Both the position numbers and the translations under genes were made by a program. Below the pieces are notes generated by a model, which ran no database searches, was not told where the DNA came from, and was given only the letters and a program-made list of their open reading frames with translations. DNA of 64,000 bases from NCBI RefSeq assembly GCF_000173655.1, contig NZ_ABZU01000002.1, positions 1-64,000 on the forward strand, written 5' to 3'. Source of the stretch: Corynebacterium amycolatum SK46. GTDB taxonomy: Bacteria; Actinomycetota; Actinomycetes; Mycobacteriales; Mycobacteriaceae. The first letter of the stretch is position 1. Each line of letters starts with the position of its first letter. Of the stretch, positions 62,971 to 64,000 are shown one piece after another.

Positions 62971-64000
62971 TTAGCTCTTTTGGCTTGACGACGGTTTTCC
63001 GTCGCCGCCCTCCTCCGAGTCTTCGGTGTCCTCATCGGATTCGTCCTCTTCGGTCGCATCTACTTTGCTCGGTTCTTCTCCGTCCGCGGCGCTTTCCGAA
63101 TCCTCTTCAGACTCAGCACCGGACTCTGATCCATCCTCTGTGCCGGACTCGGCTTCGTCTTCGGAGGTCGCTACGACTTCCCCGTCGACAATCTCCTCCG
63201 ACTCCTCCGACTCCTCCGAACCGTCCGCGCCATTGTCGGACTTATCGGCGTCGCCGGCATCCTCAGCCTCAGCGTGACCGTCCCCATCTTCTGCAGGCTT
63301 CGGCGGGAACTTCTCAGCGGCCACTTCCGAGACACCCTTGTCCCTACCAAGTGACGGCACACCGGTCATCGCAACCACCACGATGGCCCCCGGAACAACC
63401 AGCCACATCGAGCCGAGCAGGCCAGTCAGCCACCAGGAGGCACCGGCCCACCCAAAGATGCCAACCTCACCGCCGAGCAGCCAAGCCAGCCCCATTAGGA
63501 ACATGATCGACCACACGGCAGCGAGAACGACGACCAGGTAGGGCTGCTTCGGTGCAGATTTCTTCAGGAATGCCACGACGCGCCAAGCTGCAATGGCTGG
63601 CGGTAGCACAATCAGCACTCCGAAAGCCCAGTGCGCAAGCGACTGAGGCATGGCAGCCAAAATCGGCAGGGGCGGCAGCTGAGCCGGGTGCACTGCGAAC
63701 AGCCCAGCCTCCGCAGGCCCAAAGGTCGATTTGCCGCCCACCAGCACACCGACAGCACCGAAGGCCACATTTGGCAGGTAGAGCAGCGAGAGACCGCTGA
63801 CCGCAACACTTTCACCGGCCGTATCCGTGATTGCAAATGTCTCTGCCAGCAACCCTCGATGCCAAATCAGCGAAACGAGGGTCACCACAACACCGACCAG
63901 CCACAGCCATGCCACGTAGCTGCCCGCCAGTCGCGCCGACCCGAGCAACCACTCCGGTAGCTTACGGCGCAGCAGTAGTGCGCGCAGCAACCGCTGCCCC
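62971..64000 (-). CDS. DUF6350-type polytopic membrane protein, 5' part outside the window
   Basis: At least 339 residues are visible; the frame stays open to the window edge, so the gene is partial. Several transmembrane helices ('WLWLVGVVVTLVSLIW', 'VVVLAAVWSIMFLMGLAWLLGG', 'SMWLVVPGAIVVVAM') precede a C-terminal tail of about 120 residues that is extremely acidic (Asp/Glu/Ser). Members of this actinobacterial family regularly lie before purN-purH; function unknown. The tail composition is unlike any neighbour. Confidence 0.75.
   Translation of the reverse strand, partial: GQRLLRALLLRRKLPEWLLGSARLAGSYVAWLWLVGVVVTLVSLIWHRGLLAETFAITDTAGESVAVSGLSLLYLPNVAFGAVGVLVGGKSTFGPAEAGLFAVHPAQLPPLPILAAMPQSLAHWAFGVLIVLPPAIAAWRVVAFLKKSAPKQPYLVVVLAAVWSIMFLMGLAWLLGGEVGIFGWAGASWWLTGLLGSMWLVVPGAIVVVAMTGVPSLGRDKGVSEVAAEKFPPKPAEDGDGHAEAEDAGDADKSDNGADGSEESEESEEIVDGEVVATSEDEAESGTEDGSESGAESEEDSESAADGEEPSKVDATEEDESDEDTEDSEEGGDGKPSSSQKS

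Noticed and set aside
1-64000. tRNA, rRNA, CRISPR arrays, insertion sequences, phage or integrase genes
   Set aside because: I looked in the intergenic regions and saw no cloverleaf-like, repeat-spacer or transposase signal; short or diverged RNAs could be missed by eye.

Overview
The window reads as a chromosome segment of a Corynebacterium (Actinomycetota). The gene order sigH/rshA, SRAP, aroA-rsgA, desaturase/reductase, Rv3231c-like, Rv3235-like, secA, hpf, comF, lpqB-mtrB-mtrA, tmk, ahcY, manA, TobH-like, manB, DUF3499, Rv3259-like, whiB2, manC, wbbL, rmlD, lcpA follows the Mycobacterium tuberculosis block from about Rv3221 to Rv3267, recalled from memory. The short intergenic regions, many GTG/TTG starts and moderately high G+C also fit. 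The species cannot be fixed from sequence alone; a hydrogenase-bearing non-model Corynebacterium is likely. No tRNA, rRNA, CRISPR array, insertion sequence or phage gene was seen.

Layout. 70-10019: stress sigma factor and its zinc anti-sigma, Cys-tRNA(Pro) deacylase, SRAP protein, aroA, rsgA, a ClC-type channel, a fatty-acid desaturase with its reductase, and two small genes. 10308-21823: core cell-envelope and growth genes (secA, hpf, comF, the mtrA-mtrB-lpqB two-component operon, tmk, ahcY). 21892-34036: a small hypothetical, a Thr/Pro-rich lipoprotein, mannose activation (manA, manB, manC), whiB2, and the rhamnose/arabinogalactan linker genes (rmlD, wbbL) divergent from the LCP ligase lcpA.

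34033-47646 is an accessory block: a membrane-bound, Tat-exported group-1 [NiFe] uptake hydrogenase (small subunit, large subunit, cytochrome b) with a full maturation set (hypA x2, hypB, hypC x2, hypD, hypE, hypF, endopeptidase) and a second, orphan large-subunit-like protein coupled to its own HypC. The cytochrome b subunit carries an N-terminal soluble domain of about 190 residues that resembles the nucleotide-binding domain of P-type ATPases without their phosphorylation domain. This fusion, and the HypC/large-subunit-like pair (possibly a HoxL/HoxV-like cofactor scaffold), are the most novel items here.

47647-60517 is a branched-chain (leucine-type) acyl-CoA degradation cluster, largely collinear with M. 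tuberculosis Rv2498c-Rv2506: accD1, accA1, fadE19, a MaoC hydratase, a CitE-type lyase, fadD35 and scoAB, plus a thiolase, a second CitE-like lyase and a TetR regulator. Together they would turn branched acyl-CoAs into acetyl-CoA and acetoacetate. Two perfect palindromes, one at the accD1 start region and one covering the tetR start codon, are candidate operators.

60716-64000 holds purH, purN and the 3' part of a DUF6350-type membrane protein cut by the window edge.
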